64,000 nucleotides of DNA from Actinoplanes cyaneus (GCF_016862095.1 NZ_BOMH01000040.1:58701-122700); one strand, 5' to 3'; shown: positions 1 to 9,255, counted from the first letter of the stretch. The notes: generated by a model not told the origin, from the letters alone. Program-made: numbers and translations.

Positions 1-445
1 CGTCCTCGTCCTTCCACCGCCACGTCCGGTCCGGCCAGGCGACCACGTCCAGGTCCTGATCCACCACGTCGACCCCGGCGAGGTCGCCGTCGTCCCAGCG
101 GACCGCCCGCTCCTCGAGGTTGACGTACCAGTTGGTGAAATCACCCTCGGGCGAGCGGAAGAACCAGACCGAATGCTCGCCCCGCGCCGGCAGGAACTTG
201 AGGATGCCGGGGCCGGACCAGGTGACCGGGATCAGCTCGTGCTCCAGCGTCACCCACTCGGTGAACGGCATGTCGCGCACCCCGCGGCCGTCCACCGCGA
301 CCTCGATCACCATGGCCGAGCCGCGGGCCAGCCAGAGCAGCAGCCCGCGGTCGTCGTCGGAGACCACCCGGCAGGGGCGGACGTTGACCAGCCGGCCCGC
401 GGAGAAGTTCCGGTACAGGACCGGCCGGCCCACCTCGAACCCCAT
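1..445 (-). CDS. DUF402 domain protein (partial, cut by window edge)
   Basis: This is the N-terminal 148 codons of a gene that runs off the left edge. It reads from ATG at 445 (MGFEVGRPVLYRNFS) and contains the DUF402 core, with an LLLWLARGS segment and an EHSVWFFRSPEGDFTNWYVN stretch followed by an Asp-rich VVDQDLDVVAWPD region. DUF402 proteins form a compact beta-barrel; some members are nucleotide phosphatases, but the activity of this one is not shown. The ATG lies 2 bases after the proS stop, so translation is probably coupled to proS. The C-terminus is not visible. Confidence 0.8.
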   Translation of the reverse strand, partial: MGFEVGRPVLYRNFSAGRLVNVRPCRVVSDDDRGLLLWLARGSAMVIEVAVDGRGVRDMPFTEWVTLEHELIPVTWSGPGILKFLPARGEHSVWFFRSPEGDFTNWYVNLEERAVRWDDGDLAGVDVVDQDLDVVAWPDRTWRWKDED

Positions 446-447
446 GA

Positions 448-1854
448 TCAGTACGAACGTCCCAGGTACGCAATCAGGTCCGGCTCCTCGTCCGACTCCG
501 GCATCGTGCCGTCCTCGCGGGTCAGGCAGCGGACCGTGACGGCCTTGGCGTTCGCCTGCTTCTCACCGGCCTCGCCGACCGCGGACCACGGCACCCGGGC
601 CCAGCCGGTCTGCGACGCCTCGATCGCCTCCTCCAGCGTCTTCACGTCGACCGTGCGCTCGACCCGGAACGCCAGTGCGTCGTCGTAGAGCCGCTGCTGG
701 TCGGCCTTGAGCGCGGCGACCACCGCTGTCGCGACCTCGGCGAGCGCGATCGGCGACTTCGAGCCGTCCACCCGGCGGGCCACCACGGCGTTGCCGTTGG
801 CCAGGTCACGCGGACCGACCTCGACCCGGATCGGGATGCCCTGCAGCTCGGCGTCGACGGCGCGGCGGCCGAACGGGATGTCCGCGCGGTCGTCGAGCTT
901 CACCCGTACGCCGGCGGCCTTCAGCTCGTCGCGGAGCTGCGCGGCGGCCTCCGCGACGCCCTCGCCGGCCTTGACCACCATGATCTGCACCTGGATCGGC
1001 GCGAGCCGAGGCGGCAGCCGCAGGCCGTTGTCGTCGCCGTGCACCATGATCAGGCCACCGACCATGCGCGTCGAGGTGCCCCACGACGTGGTCCAGGCGT
1101 GCTCGACCGTGCGGTCGGCGGACGAGTAGGTGATGTCGAACGCCTTCGCGAAGTTCTGCCCCAGCTCGTGCGAGGTGCCCATCTGCAGCGCCTTGCCGTC
1201 GCCCATCATGGCCTCGACGGTCATCGTGTTCGTCGCGCCGGCGAACCGCTCGCCCTTGGTCTTGCGGCCGGGCACCACCGGGATGGCCAGGAAGTCCTCC
1301 ATGAACGCCTGGTAGACGTGCTTGTGGATCTCCCGCGCGTGGTCCCGCGCGTCCTGCTCGGTGGCGTGCGCGGTGTGCCCCTCCTGCCAGAGGAACTCGG
1401 TGGTCCGCAGGAACGTGCGCGGGCGCAGCTCCCACCGGACCACGTTCGCCCACTGGTTGAGCAGCAGGGGCAGGTCACGGTACGAGTCGACCCACTTGGC
1501 CATGAACTCGCCGATCACGGTCTCACTGGTGGGCCGGACCACCAGCGGCTCGGCGAGCTCTTTGCCGCCGGCGTGGGTGACCACGGCCAGCTCCGGCGAG
1601 AAGCCCTCGACGTGATCGGCCTCACGGCGCAGGTAGTTCTCCGGGATGAAGAGCGGGAAGTACGCGTTCTGAACGCCCTGCTCCTTGATGCGCGCGTCCA
1701 TGTCGGCCTGCATGCGCTCCCAGATGGCGTAGCCGACCGGCCGGATCACCATCGTGCCGCGCACCGGGCCGTTGTCGGCGAGTTGCGCCTTGGCGATGAG
1801 GTCCTGATACCAGCGGGGGAAGTCCTCCGCACGGGGAGTGAGCACGCGAGCCAT
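448..1854 (-). CDS. proS: Proline--tRNA ligase, archaeal/eukaryotic-type (ProS type 3)
   Basis: Charges tRNA-Pro with proline in the cytoplasm. The 468-residue protein has class II synthetase motifs: RPTSETVIGEFM, then FLRTTEFLWQEGHTAH (motif 2) and HGDDNGLRLPPRLAP (motif 3 region). It lacks the editing insertion of the long bacterial form and ends in a C-terminal Tyr (LGRSY), as type 3 enzymes do. The start was set at MARVLTPRAEDFPRWY because residues upstream in the open frame are Arg/Pro-rich and resemble no synthetase; no clear Shine-Dalgarno is seen. It is followed directly by the DUF402 gene. Confidence 0.95.
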   Translation of the reverse strand: MARVLTPRAEDFPRWYQDLIAKAQLADNGPVRGTMVIRPVGYAIWERMQADMDARIKEQGVQNAYFPLFIPENYLRREADHVEGFSPELAVVTHAGGKELAEPLVVRPTSETVIGEFMAKWVDSYRDLPLLLNQWANVVRWELRPRTFLRTTEFLWQEGHTAHATEQDARDHAREIHKHVYQAFMEDFLAIPVVPGRKTKGERFAGATNTMTVEAMMGDGKALQMGTSHELGQNFAKAFDITYSSADRTVEHAWTTSWGTSTRMVGGLIMVHGDDNGLRLPPRLAPIQVQIMVVKAGEGVAEAAAQLRDELKAAGVRVKLDDRADIPFGRRAVDAELQGIPIRVEVGPRDLANGNAVVARRVDGSKSPIALAEVATAVVAALKADQQRLYDDALAFRVERTVDVKTLEEAIEASQTGWARVPWSAVGEAGEKQANAKAVTVRCLTREDGTMPESDEEPDLIAYLGRSY

Positions 1855-1937
1855 GAGGAAGCATCGTAGTCGTGGCCCGAGCGCAACCGGCCGGGTGGGC
1901 ATCCCGTGTCCCTCAACGGAGAAGGACGGGGTGACGG

Positions 1938-2468
1938 ATGGATTTCGACGGCTTCTACCGGGACACCTCCCGGCGGCTGCTGCGATACGCGTACGGACTG
2001 ACCGGTGATCCCGGCGAGGCCCAGGATCTGGTGCAGGAGGCGTACGCGCGGGCCTGGCAACGCTGGCGCAAGGTGTCGGCGTACGAGGACCCGGAGGCGT
2101 GGCTGCGGCTGGTGGTGAACCGGCTCTCCACGGACCGGTGGCGCCGGATCGGCGTACGCCGGGCGCGGGCCGCCGCCGAGCCACCACCGGCGACCGTCGG
2201 GCCGCCGTCGGAGGACGCGGTCCTGCTGGTCCGGGCGATGCGTGAGCTGCCGGACGCCCAGCGCCGCGCGCTCGCCCTGCACTACCTGCTGGACCGCTCG
2301 ATCGCCGAGATCGCCACCGAGACCGGTTCGTCGCTCGGCACCGTCAAATCCTGGCTGTCCCGGGGCCGGACAGCGCTCGCGGCCGTCCTGAGCCCCTCGG
2401 CGGCCGACGCTTCGGCCGCCGACGCTTCGGCCGCTGACGCCGAGGAAGGAGTTCGCCGTGCCCGCTGA
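1938..2468 (+). CDS. ECF RNA polymerase sigma factor (SigE-like family)
   Basis: A 176-residue extracytoplasmic-function sigma factor that would direct RNA polymerase to a small regulon. Region 2 is at residues 1-75 (FDGFYRDTSRRLLRYAYGLT, DLVQEAYARAWQRW) and region 4 at about 95-150 (LPDAQRRALALHYLLDRSIAEIA, then GTVKSWLSRGRTAL). The C-terminal tail is a threefold SAADA repeat coded by a 15-bp DNA repeat at about 2399-2440. Its stop overlaps the start of the downstream membrane beta-propeller gene, so the pair is co-translated and that partner probably controls it (inference). Divergent from proS. Confidence 0.92.
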   Translation: MDFDGFYRDTSRRLLRYAYGLTGDPGEAQDLVQEAYARAWQRWRKVSAYEDPEAWLRLVVNRLSTDRWRRIGVRRARAAAEPPPATVGPPSEDAVLLVRAMRELPDAQRRALALHYLLDRSIAEIATETGSSLGTVKSWLSRGRTALAAVLSPSAADASAADASAADAEEGVRRAR

Positions 2469-3900
2469 CCTGGACGACCTGTTCACCGTGCTGGGACGGC
2501 AGGCCGACACGATCCCGATCGGCACCGCCTCGCAGGCACGCCGCCGCGGCGATCAGCGCCGCAACCGGCACCGGGCGGTGCTGGCCAGTGCCGCCGCGGT
2601 GGTGCTGCTCCTGACCGGGGCCGGGGTGGTCTCGTTGCGCCAGCACCGCAAGGCCGACCCGATCCTGCCCGCCACCACCCCGTCCCGGGTCCGTGGGCTG
2701 GCGCAGCTGGGCGAGCCGCTGCCGGTGCCCGCGGGGCAGAACTGGAGCGCGGCACGGATCTCCGGCGATCGGGTCGTCGGGCTCGCGAACTCCGAGGCGG
2801 TCGCGGTCGACACCCGTACCGGGACATCGCTCTGGACCTTGAACGGCAGCTGGATCGGGGTGGTCGCCACGGCGGCGACGATCATCCTGGTGCGCCGCGA
2901 GGAGATTCAGCCCGAGGACATCAAGGCCGGCGAGCGGCGGGTGCTGGAGTTCCACGATCCCGCCACGGGCGCGAAGCGCTGGCAGCTGCCGCACACCACC
3001 GACGATCGGCTGATCCTGCACGACGACGTGCTGGTCCGCTTGGACGCGACCACCAGGAGGACCACCGCCTATTCGCTGGCCCGCGGCAAGCCGCTCTGGG
3101 CGGTCACCGACGACGCGACGTTGATCAGCGGCATGCGGACCGGGGCGGACCACTCCGAGGACCTCTACGGCGTCAGCTCCGCGCTCTACCAGCCGGAGTC
3201 CGAGAAGGCCTTCCCCTACACCGACGACCGACTGGTTTCGATCAGCGCGAAGGGCCGGGTGACGATCCGGGACATTCACACCGGAAGGGTGCGATCGACG
3301 GCGCAGGGACAACCGAACCCCGAGGACCTTCTCGCGTACGAGGGTTCGATCTACACCACCGTCACCGCCGATCCGGGGCGTGCGCCGGCCTCCCTGTCCC
3401 GCGTCCTCTACGCGCCCCGCGATCCGTGGATGTGGGACAGCGCCTTCCCGTGCGGGCCGGACCGGCTCTGCCTGTTCGAGTACCGCTATCTCGACCCCGC
3501 GACCGAGAAGATGGAGGCCCACCTCGTGATGATCGACTCGGTGACCGGCCGGGTGGTCCGGACGACCGGGGCGGTGCCGCTCTCCGGAACCCACGCGATG
3601 CGCGCCGGTCACATCATGGCCAGCGGCGGCGGCAACAAGGGAACCGCGCTCTACGACGAGAACGGGGAGGCCCGATACTCCGACAACGGCGTCGGCGGGT
3701 TCGTGGACGACGGGAACGTGCTGACCCTGACCCGGGACGCCGGGGACGGCAGGTTCACCGTCCGTGGCGTCTCCAACATCGACTTCCGGAAGGTGACGCT
3801 CGGCGTGATCCCGGAGCTCTCCGGCCGGTGCGACTGGAACGACGACCTGCTCACCTGCCCGACCGGAAAGGGCCTCTACACCTGGCGCTTCACCCGCTGA
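2458..3900 (+). CDS. Membrane-anchored PQQ-like beta-propeller protein, candidate anti-sigma/sensor
   Basis: A 480-residue protein starting at a GTG inside the sigma-factor gene (11-bp overlap). A short basic cytoplasmic tail (residues 1-38) is followed by one membrane segment (about 40-62, VLASAAAVVLLLTGAGVV) and a large predicted extracytoplasmic domain with repeated beta-strand motifs such as AVDTRTGTSLWTL and HDPATGAKRWQLP, typical of PQQ/WD-like propellers. In SigE-type ECF pairs this architecture often serves as a membrane sensor or anti-sigma factor. The cytoplasmic tail is too short to show a classical anti-sigma or zinc-binding domain, so that role is inferred from overlap and topology only. 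Confidence 0.8.
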   Translation: MPADLDDLFTVLGRQADTIPIGTASQARRRGDQRRNRHRAVLASAAAVVLLLTGAGVVSLRQHRKADPILPATTPSRVRGLAQLGEPLPVPAGQNWSAARISGDRVVGLANSEAVAVDTRTGTSLWTLNGSWIGVVATAATIILVRREEIQPEDIKAGERRVLEFHDPATGAKRWQLPHTTDDRLILHDDVLVRLDATTRRTTAYSLARGKPLWAVTDDATLISGMRTGADHSEDLYGVSSALYQPESEKAFPYTDDRLVSISAKGRVTIRDIHTGRVRSTAQGQPNPEDLLAYEGSIYTTVTADPGRAPASLSRVLYAPRDPWMWDSAFPCGPDRLCLFEYRYLDPATEKMEAHLVMIDSVTGRVVRTTGAVPLSGTHAMRAGHIMASGGGNKGTALYDENGEARYSDNGVGGFVDDGNVLTLTRDAGDGRFTVRGVSNIDFRKVTLGVIPELSGRCDWNDDLLTCPTGKGLYTWRFTR

Positions 3901-3901
3901 T

Positions 3902-4027
3902 CACCTGACGACGGCCCCGCTGGACGCACGTGACGACCGCGCCGCACGGCTCACGTGACGACCGCGTCGCGGGACTCACTTGACGACCGCCCCCGCAGCA
4001 CTCACTTGATGACGGCGCCTCGCAGCA
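3902..4027. repeat. 25-bp tandem repeat array filling a convergent intergenic gap
   Basis: Five units begin at 3902, 3927, 3952, 3977 and 4003 (periods 25, 25, 25, 26). The core is CACKTGACGACCGC followed by a variable 11-base part. The last unit contains the stop and last codons of the amidohydrolase gene; the first follows directly after the beta-propeller stop codon. There are no unique spacers between units, so it is not a CRISPR array. It looks like slippage-driven duplication of the amidohydrolase 3' end. Confidence 0.85.
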
Positions 4028-5078
4028 CGATGCGGCGGGGCGCCTTCACCACACGCAGATCCTTGCGCGGGTCGGCGTCGTAGACGACCAGGTCCGCCAG
4101 GCCGCCCTCGACCAGGCCGGCGAAGCCCAGCCACGCCCGCGCCTTCCAGGACGCCGCGGCCAGCACATCCACCGCCGGGATGCCGGCCTCGTGCAGGTAG
4201 AGCATCTCCTCGGCGGCCAGCCCGTGCCGGATCCCGCCGCCCGCGTCGGTGCCCACGTAGATCGGCACGCCGGCCTCGTGCGCCGAGCGCACCACCTCGG
4301 GGAAGTTGTCCCGCAGGGCGATCATGTGGTCCGCGTACCCGGCGAACTTGGGCCGGGCCTGATCGGCGATCTTCCCGAACGTCCGGATGTTGATCATCGT
4401 GGGAACCAGGGCGGTCCCCCGGCGGGCCATCTCGTCGATCAGCTCCAGGGACAGGCCGGTGCCGTGCTCCACCGAATCCACCCCGGCCCGCACCATGATC
4501 TCCACGCCCTCCTCGGAGAACGTGTGCACCGCGGCCCGCGCGCCCGCCGCGTGAGCCGCCTCCACCGCCGCGGCCATCGTCGACTCGTCCCAGCTCGGGG
4601 CGAGATCGCCGACCTCCCGGTCGATCCAGTCGCCGACCAGCTTCACCCAGCCGGTGCCGGCCTTCGCCTGCGCGGTGACCGTGGCGGCGACCTCCTCGGC
4701 CGGAACCTCGACACCGATGTCCCGCAGATAGCGCCGGGGCGGCGCGACGTGACGCCCGGCGCGGGCCAGGCGGGGCACTCCCGGCTCGTCGTCCAGCTCC
4801 GGATAGGGGTACGGCGAACCGGCGTCCCGCAGCGCCAGCACGCCCGCGTCCCGGTCGATGTGGGCGAGCTCACGGGCTTGGTCGAGGCTCTCGATGGGCT
4901 TCGCGCCGTACGCGATCCCGAGGTGGCAGTGCGCGTCGACCAGCCCGGGCACGATCCACCCGCCGTCGCTGATCGTCTCGGCGTCGGCGACGGGCTCGAA
5001 CGTGACCCGATCGCCGACCAGCCAGATGTCCCGGACCTCAGCGTCCGGCAGAACCGTGCCACGCACATGCAACGCCAT
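4002..5078 (-). CDS. Amidohydrolase family protein
   Basis: A 358-residue metal-dependent hydrolase of the amidohydrolase superfamily, imidazolonepropionase-like group. Metal-site motifs are in order: VDAHCHLG (HxH), WVKLVGD (probable carbamylated Lys), AAVHTFSEEG, SVEHGTGLS, and YVGTDAGGG carrying the catalytic Asp. The substrate cannot be named from sequence. The ATG at 5078 follows an AGGA about 7 bases upstream. No signal peptide is seen, so it is cytoplasmic. Its 3' end is part of a 25-bp tandem repeat array. Confidence 0.9.
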   Translation of the reverse strand: MALHVRGTVLPDAEVRDIWLVGDRVTFEPVADAETISDGGWIVPGLVDAHCHLGIAYGAKPIESLDQARELAHIDRDAGVLALRDAGSPYPYPELDDEPGVPRLARAGRHVAPPRRYLRDIGVEVPAEEVAATVTAQAKAGTGWVKLVGDWIDREVGDLAPSWDESTMAAAVEAAHAAGARAAVHTFSEEGVEIMVRAGVDSVEHGTGLSLELIDEMARRGTALVPTMINIRTFGKIADQARPKFAGYADHMIALRDNFPEVVRSAHEAGVPIYVGTDAGGGIRHGLAAEEMLYLHEAGIPAVDVLAAASWKARAWLGFAGLVEGGLADLVVYDADPRKDLRVVKAPRRIVLRGAVIK

Positions 5079-5365
5079 GGAACAGTCCTACCGGATCGAC
5101 GGGCTCGGCGTCCCACTGGGCGACGATCGGTCACCGCCCTCCCGGGCCGGCAGCCGCCGCCCGTCCCGCCCAGCCGCCGCTCACGGTTCTGCCCGGCCGG
5201 CCGGCGCCCGCCGCCCGCCGCTGGTCCCCGCCCGGCCCGCCGGTCGAGGCCGACTCGGGGCACGGTCTGCTCGCCAGGCACCGTGCGCCTCTGCTCGCCG
5301 CCCAGCCGCCGCTCACCGTCGACCGGGCTCCAGGCAGGGCCCCGGGTGCGCCATGATCAGCTCCG
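5079..5365. other. Intergenic region without a supported gene
   Basis: Together with the downstream repeat array this separates ffh from the amidohydrolase gene, both on the minus strand. It is almost pure G+C, and frames here have no recognisable protein similarity. A 19-base stretch, GCCCAGCCGCCGCTCACSGT, occurs twice (about 5168 and 5299). It should hold the amidohydrolase promoter, but no -10/-35 pair is convincing. Confidence 0.4.
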
Positions 5366-5535
5366 GCTGGCACTCACGGTCGGAAACAGCCCCCGAAACA
5401 ACCCTGAGCACCAGCCCGACCAACCGAGCTGGCACTCACGGTCGGAACCGACCCGGAAACAACCGTCAGCGCCAGCCCGACCAACCGAGCTGGCGCTGAA
5501 GGGTCGAAAACAGCGCTGAAGCACCCCTCAGCGCC
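5366..5535. repeat. 62-bp tandem repeat, about 2.6 copies (locus A of a dispersed family)
   Basis: GCTGGCACTCACGGTCGGAA occurs identically at 5366 and 5428, with a diverged third copy at 5489. CAGCCCGACCAACCGAGCTG recurs at 5412 and 5473. Units contain inverted repeats, for example TCAGCGCCAGC (5466-5476) with GCTGGCGCTGA (5489-5499), so the array can fold into successive hairpins. It starts a few bases after the ffh stop codon. Related copies lie near 39.6 kb and at the right window edge. Confidence 0.85.
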
Positions 5536-5538
5536 AGC

Positions 5539-7086
5539 TCAGCTGTCCTTACCCTTGGGCTTGTTCAGCTTGTTGAAGTCGATCTTCGGGAGCTTGAACC
5601 CCGGCGGCATCCCGCCACCGGCCAGCGCGTTCGGGTCCAGCCCCGGGGGCAGTTGCGGCATCCCGCCCGGGAAGCCGCCCGGCATTCCCGCGGGCATGCC
5701 GCCGCCGCGGGGGCGGTTGTTCTTGCCCTTGCGCTTGTTCTTGGAGCTCTTGGTGGCCGAACGGCGGCCGCCCGGGAGGCCCATCATGCCGCTCATCTGC
5801 TTCATCATCTTCTGTGCGTCGGTGAAGCGGTTGAGCAGCTGGTTCACCTCCATCACCGTGACGCCGGAGCCGTTGGCGATGCGCAGGCGGCGGGACGCGT
5901 TGATGATCTTCGGCTCGGTGCGCTCCTTCGGCGTCATGGAGCGGATGATCGCGGTGACCCGGTCGAAGTGGCTGTCGTCGAGCTCGGCCAGCTGGTCCTT
6001 CATCTGGCCCATGCCGGGCATCATGCCGAGGATGTTGGCGATCGGGCCCATCCGCCGGACGGCGATCAGCTGGTCGAGGAAGTCTTCCAGCGTGAACTGC
6101 TCGCCACCGAGCAGCTTGCTGGTCATCTTCTCCTTCTGATCCTCGTCGAAGGCCTGCTCGGCCTGCTCGATGAGGGTCAGCACGTCGCCCATGCCAAGGA
6201 TCCGGCTGGCCATCCGGTCCGGGTGGAAGACGTCGAAGTCCTCCAGCTTCTCACCGGTGGAGGCGAACAGGATGGGCTGGCCGGTGACGTGCCGGACGGA
6301 GAGCGCGGCGCCACCGCGGGCGTCGCCGTCGAGCTTGGAGAGGACGACGCCGGTCACGCCGACGCCGTCGCGGAACGCCTCGGCGGTCTGCACCGCGTCC
6401 TGGCCGACCATGGCGTCGATGACGAAGATGACCTCGTCGGGGCTGACCGCGTCCCGGATGTCGCGGGCCTGCTGCATCATCTCCTCGTCGATGCCGAGAC
6501 GACCGGCGGTGTCGACGATGACGATGTCCTTCGCGGTGCGCTTGGCGACCTCGATGGAGTCCCTGGCGACCTTGACCGGGTCGCCGACGCCGCTGCCCGG
6601 CTCGGGCGCGTAGACGTCGACGCCGGCCCGGCCGCCGACGACCTGGAGCTGGTTGACCGCGTTGGGGCGCTGGAGGTCGGCGGCGACGAGCAGGGGCTGG
6701 TGGCCCTGGCCCTTGAGCCAGCGCGACAGCTTGCCGGCGAGCGTCGTCTTACCGGCGCCCTGGAGACCGGCCAGCATGATCACCGTGGGCGGCTGCTTGG
6801 CGAAGACCAGCCGCCGCCCCTCACCACCGAGCGTGGTGATCAGCTCTTCGTGAACGATCTTGATGATCTGCTGGGCCGGGTTGAGTGCCTGGGAGACCTC
6901 GGCGCCGCGCGCCCGCTCCTTCAGGCTGGCGATGAACGCCTTGACCACCGGCAGCGCAACGTCGGCCTCCAGCAGCGCGAGACGGATCTCCCGTGCGGTG
7001 GCGTCGATGTCGGCATCGGTGAGCTTGCCCTTGCCGCGGAGCTTGGTGAAGATCCCGGACAGGCGGTCACTCAGGGTGTCAAACAC
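5539..7086 (-). CDS. ffh: Signal recognition particle protein (SRP54 GTPase)
   Basis: A 515-residue cytosolic GTPase that binds SRP RNA and signal peptides and delivers ribosomes to FtsY. It has an N domain (1-90), a G domain with P-loop GLQGAGKTT (107-115), DTAGRLGIDEEMM and TKLDGDARGGAAL, and a Met-rich M domain (about 330-440). The tail is unusually rich in Gly, Met and Pro (GGGMPAGMPGGFPGGMPQLP and on), as in actinomycetes. Its receptor gene ftsY is at 30.6 kb. A multi-hairpin repeat lies directly downstream and may end transcription. Confidence 0.97.
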   Translation of the reverse strand: MFDTLSDRLSGIFTKLRGKGKLTDADIDATAREIRLALLEADVALPVVKAFIASLKERARGAEVSQALNPAQQIIKIVHEELITTLGGEGRRLVFAKQPPTVIMLAGLQGAGKTTLAGKLSRWLKGQGHQPLLVAADLQRPNAVNQLQVVGGRAGVDVYAPEPGSGVGDPVKVARDSIEVAKRTAKDIVIVDTAGRLGIDEEMMQQARDIRDAVSPDEVIFVIDAMVGQDAVQTAEAFRDGVGVTGVVLSKLDGDARGGAALSVRHVTGQPILFASTGEKLEDFDVFHPDRMASRILGMGDVLTLIEQAEQAFDEDQKEKMTSKLLGGEQFTLEDFLDQLIAVRRMGPIANILGMMPGMGQMKDQLAELDDSHFDRVTAIIRSMTPKERTEPKIINASRRLRIANGSGVTVMEVNQLLNRFTDAQKMMKQMSGMMGLPGGRRSATKSSKNKRKGKNNRPRGGGMPAGMPGGFPGGMPQLPPGLDPNALAGGGMPPGFKLPKIDFNKLNKPKGKDS

Positions 7087-7151
7087 AGTGCGACTTCCCG
7101 TTGGTCGGTGGTGATGGCGTCGACCGCAAGCCTACTTGGAGCCGACGACGC

Positions 7152-7379
7152 TCACCGGTTCCGCATCCGGTACGTCTTCGTCGCCGCCTCGATCCGCCGC
7201 TGAGTGCGGGTCCCGGGGGCGATCTCGCGCTTGATCCGGCCGTAGAGCCAGAGCCCGCCACCGACCACCGCGGCGGTCAGCACCAGGTAGAAGAAAGCGC
7301 CGAACAGTGCGTGGGCCACCCAGCTCACCACGACCACGCCACCGACCAACGCCAGCAAGAAAAGCACTGCCTTGCCCAT
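7152..7379 (-). CDS. Small two-helix membrane protein
   Basis: A 75-residue protein with two hydrophobic segments (about residues 3-19 and 26-48) followed by a basic cytoplasmic tail ending TYRMRNR. It starts MGKAVLFLLALVGG, with AGGGTCC just upstream on the minus strand. No domain is recognised. It is collinear with ffh but separated by 65 bases, so it may share the ffh transcript. Function unknown. Confidence 0.65.
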   Translation of the reverse strand: MGKAVLFLLALVGGVVVVSWVAHALFGAFFYLVLTAAVVGGGLWLYGRIKREIAPGTRTQRRIEAATKTYRMRNR

Positions 7380-7596
7380 CTGGACCCTCCCGGTCTCGAC
7401 TGCCTACCACCATGCCGCGCCGGCGCAACCGGTCGCATCGGCCGAGCCCCTGAGTCGTCCCCCTAGGGGTGGCGCCTGCCGAGTAACCAGCCAAACGTGC
7501 AGTTGATGGCGTATACCGGCATTAAAAGGCATAGACCGCAACTTCACTCTCCGCCGTCGCGTTGAAGCACGCGTGGTGCGGCGAAAGGACGACGGC

Positions 7597-9251
7597 GTGG
7601 CCCTGCGGCGGATCCTGCGGCGGACACCCTGGGCGATCCGGCGACGGATCGCCCGGGCCGCCGTGCGCCGGATCCTGCCCCGGATCGCGCCGGAGCGACG
7701 ACTGCGGGTCGCCCGCGCCCTGGTGCCGATGGAGCCGGGCCGGATCCGCCGGCTCACCGCGCACGTGGTCACCACGACCAGCCCCGCGCAGGTACGCCGG
7801 GACAACCTCCACCTGGTCACCGGCGCACTCGACCGGGCCGGCGTCGACTGGTTCCGCCTGCCCGACCCGAGCCCCGGGCGCACCGCTGTGGCCGTACGGG
7901 AAAGCGACAAGGACCTGGTGACCCGCCTCCTCGCCGGAATCGCCCGCGGCGACCGGGGGATGATCCGGCGAGGCGGCCCGAACGGCCTGGTCCTGGCCGT
8001 GTGCCGTCCGGTGACCGACCCCACCGGCAGTCTGGTCCTCGGCCCGGAGCACGCCTGCGAGGTGGAGTTCTGGCGGGCGGACGGCCAGTGGCTCGTCGCG
8101 CCGCGGCGCAACCCGGTCGCCGACCGGATCCCGATCGGTGAACCGGTCGTGGCCGCCCCGGAGCCGGTCTTCGGGGCGTTCTGCGCGCCCGGCGACACCA
8201 CGGCGTACCGCACCCGGCAGGTCTTCGCCGGCGTCGCACCGGACCGGATCGGCTTCCCGATCGACGTGGTCTACACCTGGGTGGACGGCGGCGACCCGGA
8301 CTGGCGGCGGCGCAAGGAGCTGGCGCTCGCCGGGAACCCGTGGGTGCGGGAGGTCCACCGGCAGGCGGCCAACGACTCGCGCTGGGTCAGCCGGGACGAG
8401 CTGCGCTTCTCGATGCGCTCGCTGCACGCGTTCGCGCCCTGGGTGCGGCACGTCTACCTGGTCACCGACGGTCAGGTGCCGGCCTGGCTCGACCTCGATC
8501 ATCCGCGGCTGACCCTGGTCGGGCACGAGGAGATCTTCGGTGACACCGGCGCGCTGCCGACCTTCAACTCGCAGGCGATCGAGTCCCGGCTGCACCGGAT
8601 CCCCGGGCTGGCCGAGCACTTCCTCTACTTCAACGACGACGTGCTCCTGGCCCGGCCGGTCACCCCGGACCTGTTCTTCACGGCCGGTGGGCTGACCCGG
8701 TTCTTCCCGTCGCCGTCGCTGGTCGACCCGGCCCCGCGCGGGCCCGGTGACCGGCCGGCCGACGCGGCGGCGAAGAACAACCGGCGGCTGATCGAGGAGA
8801 CGTTCGGGCGGGTGCTGACCCGCAAGATGATGCACACGCCGCATCCGGCCCGGCGCAGCGTGCTCGCCGAGATCGAGTCGCGCTTCGCCGAGCAGGTCCG
8901 GGGCACCGCCGAGCACCGGTTCCGGCACCCGGACGACGTGTCGGTGCTCTCCTCGCTTCAGCAGTACTACGCGTACCTGACCGGGCGTGCCGTCCCCGGG
9001 GCGATCCGGCACCGGTACGCCGACCTGGCCGACCCGTCGACCCCGCTCAAGCTGGCGACGCTGCTGCACGACCGCGACGTGGACACGTTGTGCCTCAACG
9101 ACGTGGACAGCCCGGACACGGCCCCCGGGTCGCTGCTCGCCGAGTTCCTGCCGGCGTTCCTGCCGTTCCCGTCGCCCTTCGAACTGCCCGGCCCGCCGCC
9201 CGACCCGACCCCCCGTCGCTTGATCACAACCACCAACACAAGGAGATTCCC

Positions 9252-9255
<4 letters not shown>
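7597..9255 (+). CDS. Stealth family sugar-phosphate transferase
   Basis: A 552-residue member of the Stealth family, which transfers hexose-1-phosphate to build phosphodiester-linked capsule or wall polymers. Conserved regions are visible: CR1 IDVVYTWVDG (222-231); CR2 with SRDELRFSMRSL and HVYLVTDGQVPAWL (about 265-297); FNSQAIESRLHRIPGL and YFNDDVLL (345-351); and a C-terminal CR3/CR4-like part with HTPHPARRS. The GTG at 7597 was preferred over GTGs at 7573/7576 because AAAGGA sits 7 bases upstream. The stop overlaps the next gene (GTGA), showing an operon. It opens the polysaccharide island. Confidence 0.9.

Noticed and set aside
1855..2187. Longer N-terminus for proS
   Set aside because: The extension overlaps the divergent sigma-factor gene and does not resemble any synthetase domain; the family start MARVLTPR fits.
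3902..4027. Possible CRISPR array
   Set aside because: The 25-bp units are directly adjacent with diverged but homologous content; there are no unique spacers and no cas genes.
7480..7560. Sigma-70-type promoter before the Stealth gene
   Set aside because: The segment is A/T-rich for this genome (TTGATG, TATACC and ATTAAAAGG), but no -35/-10 pair has acceptable spacing.
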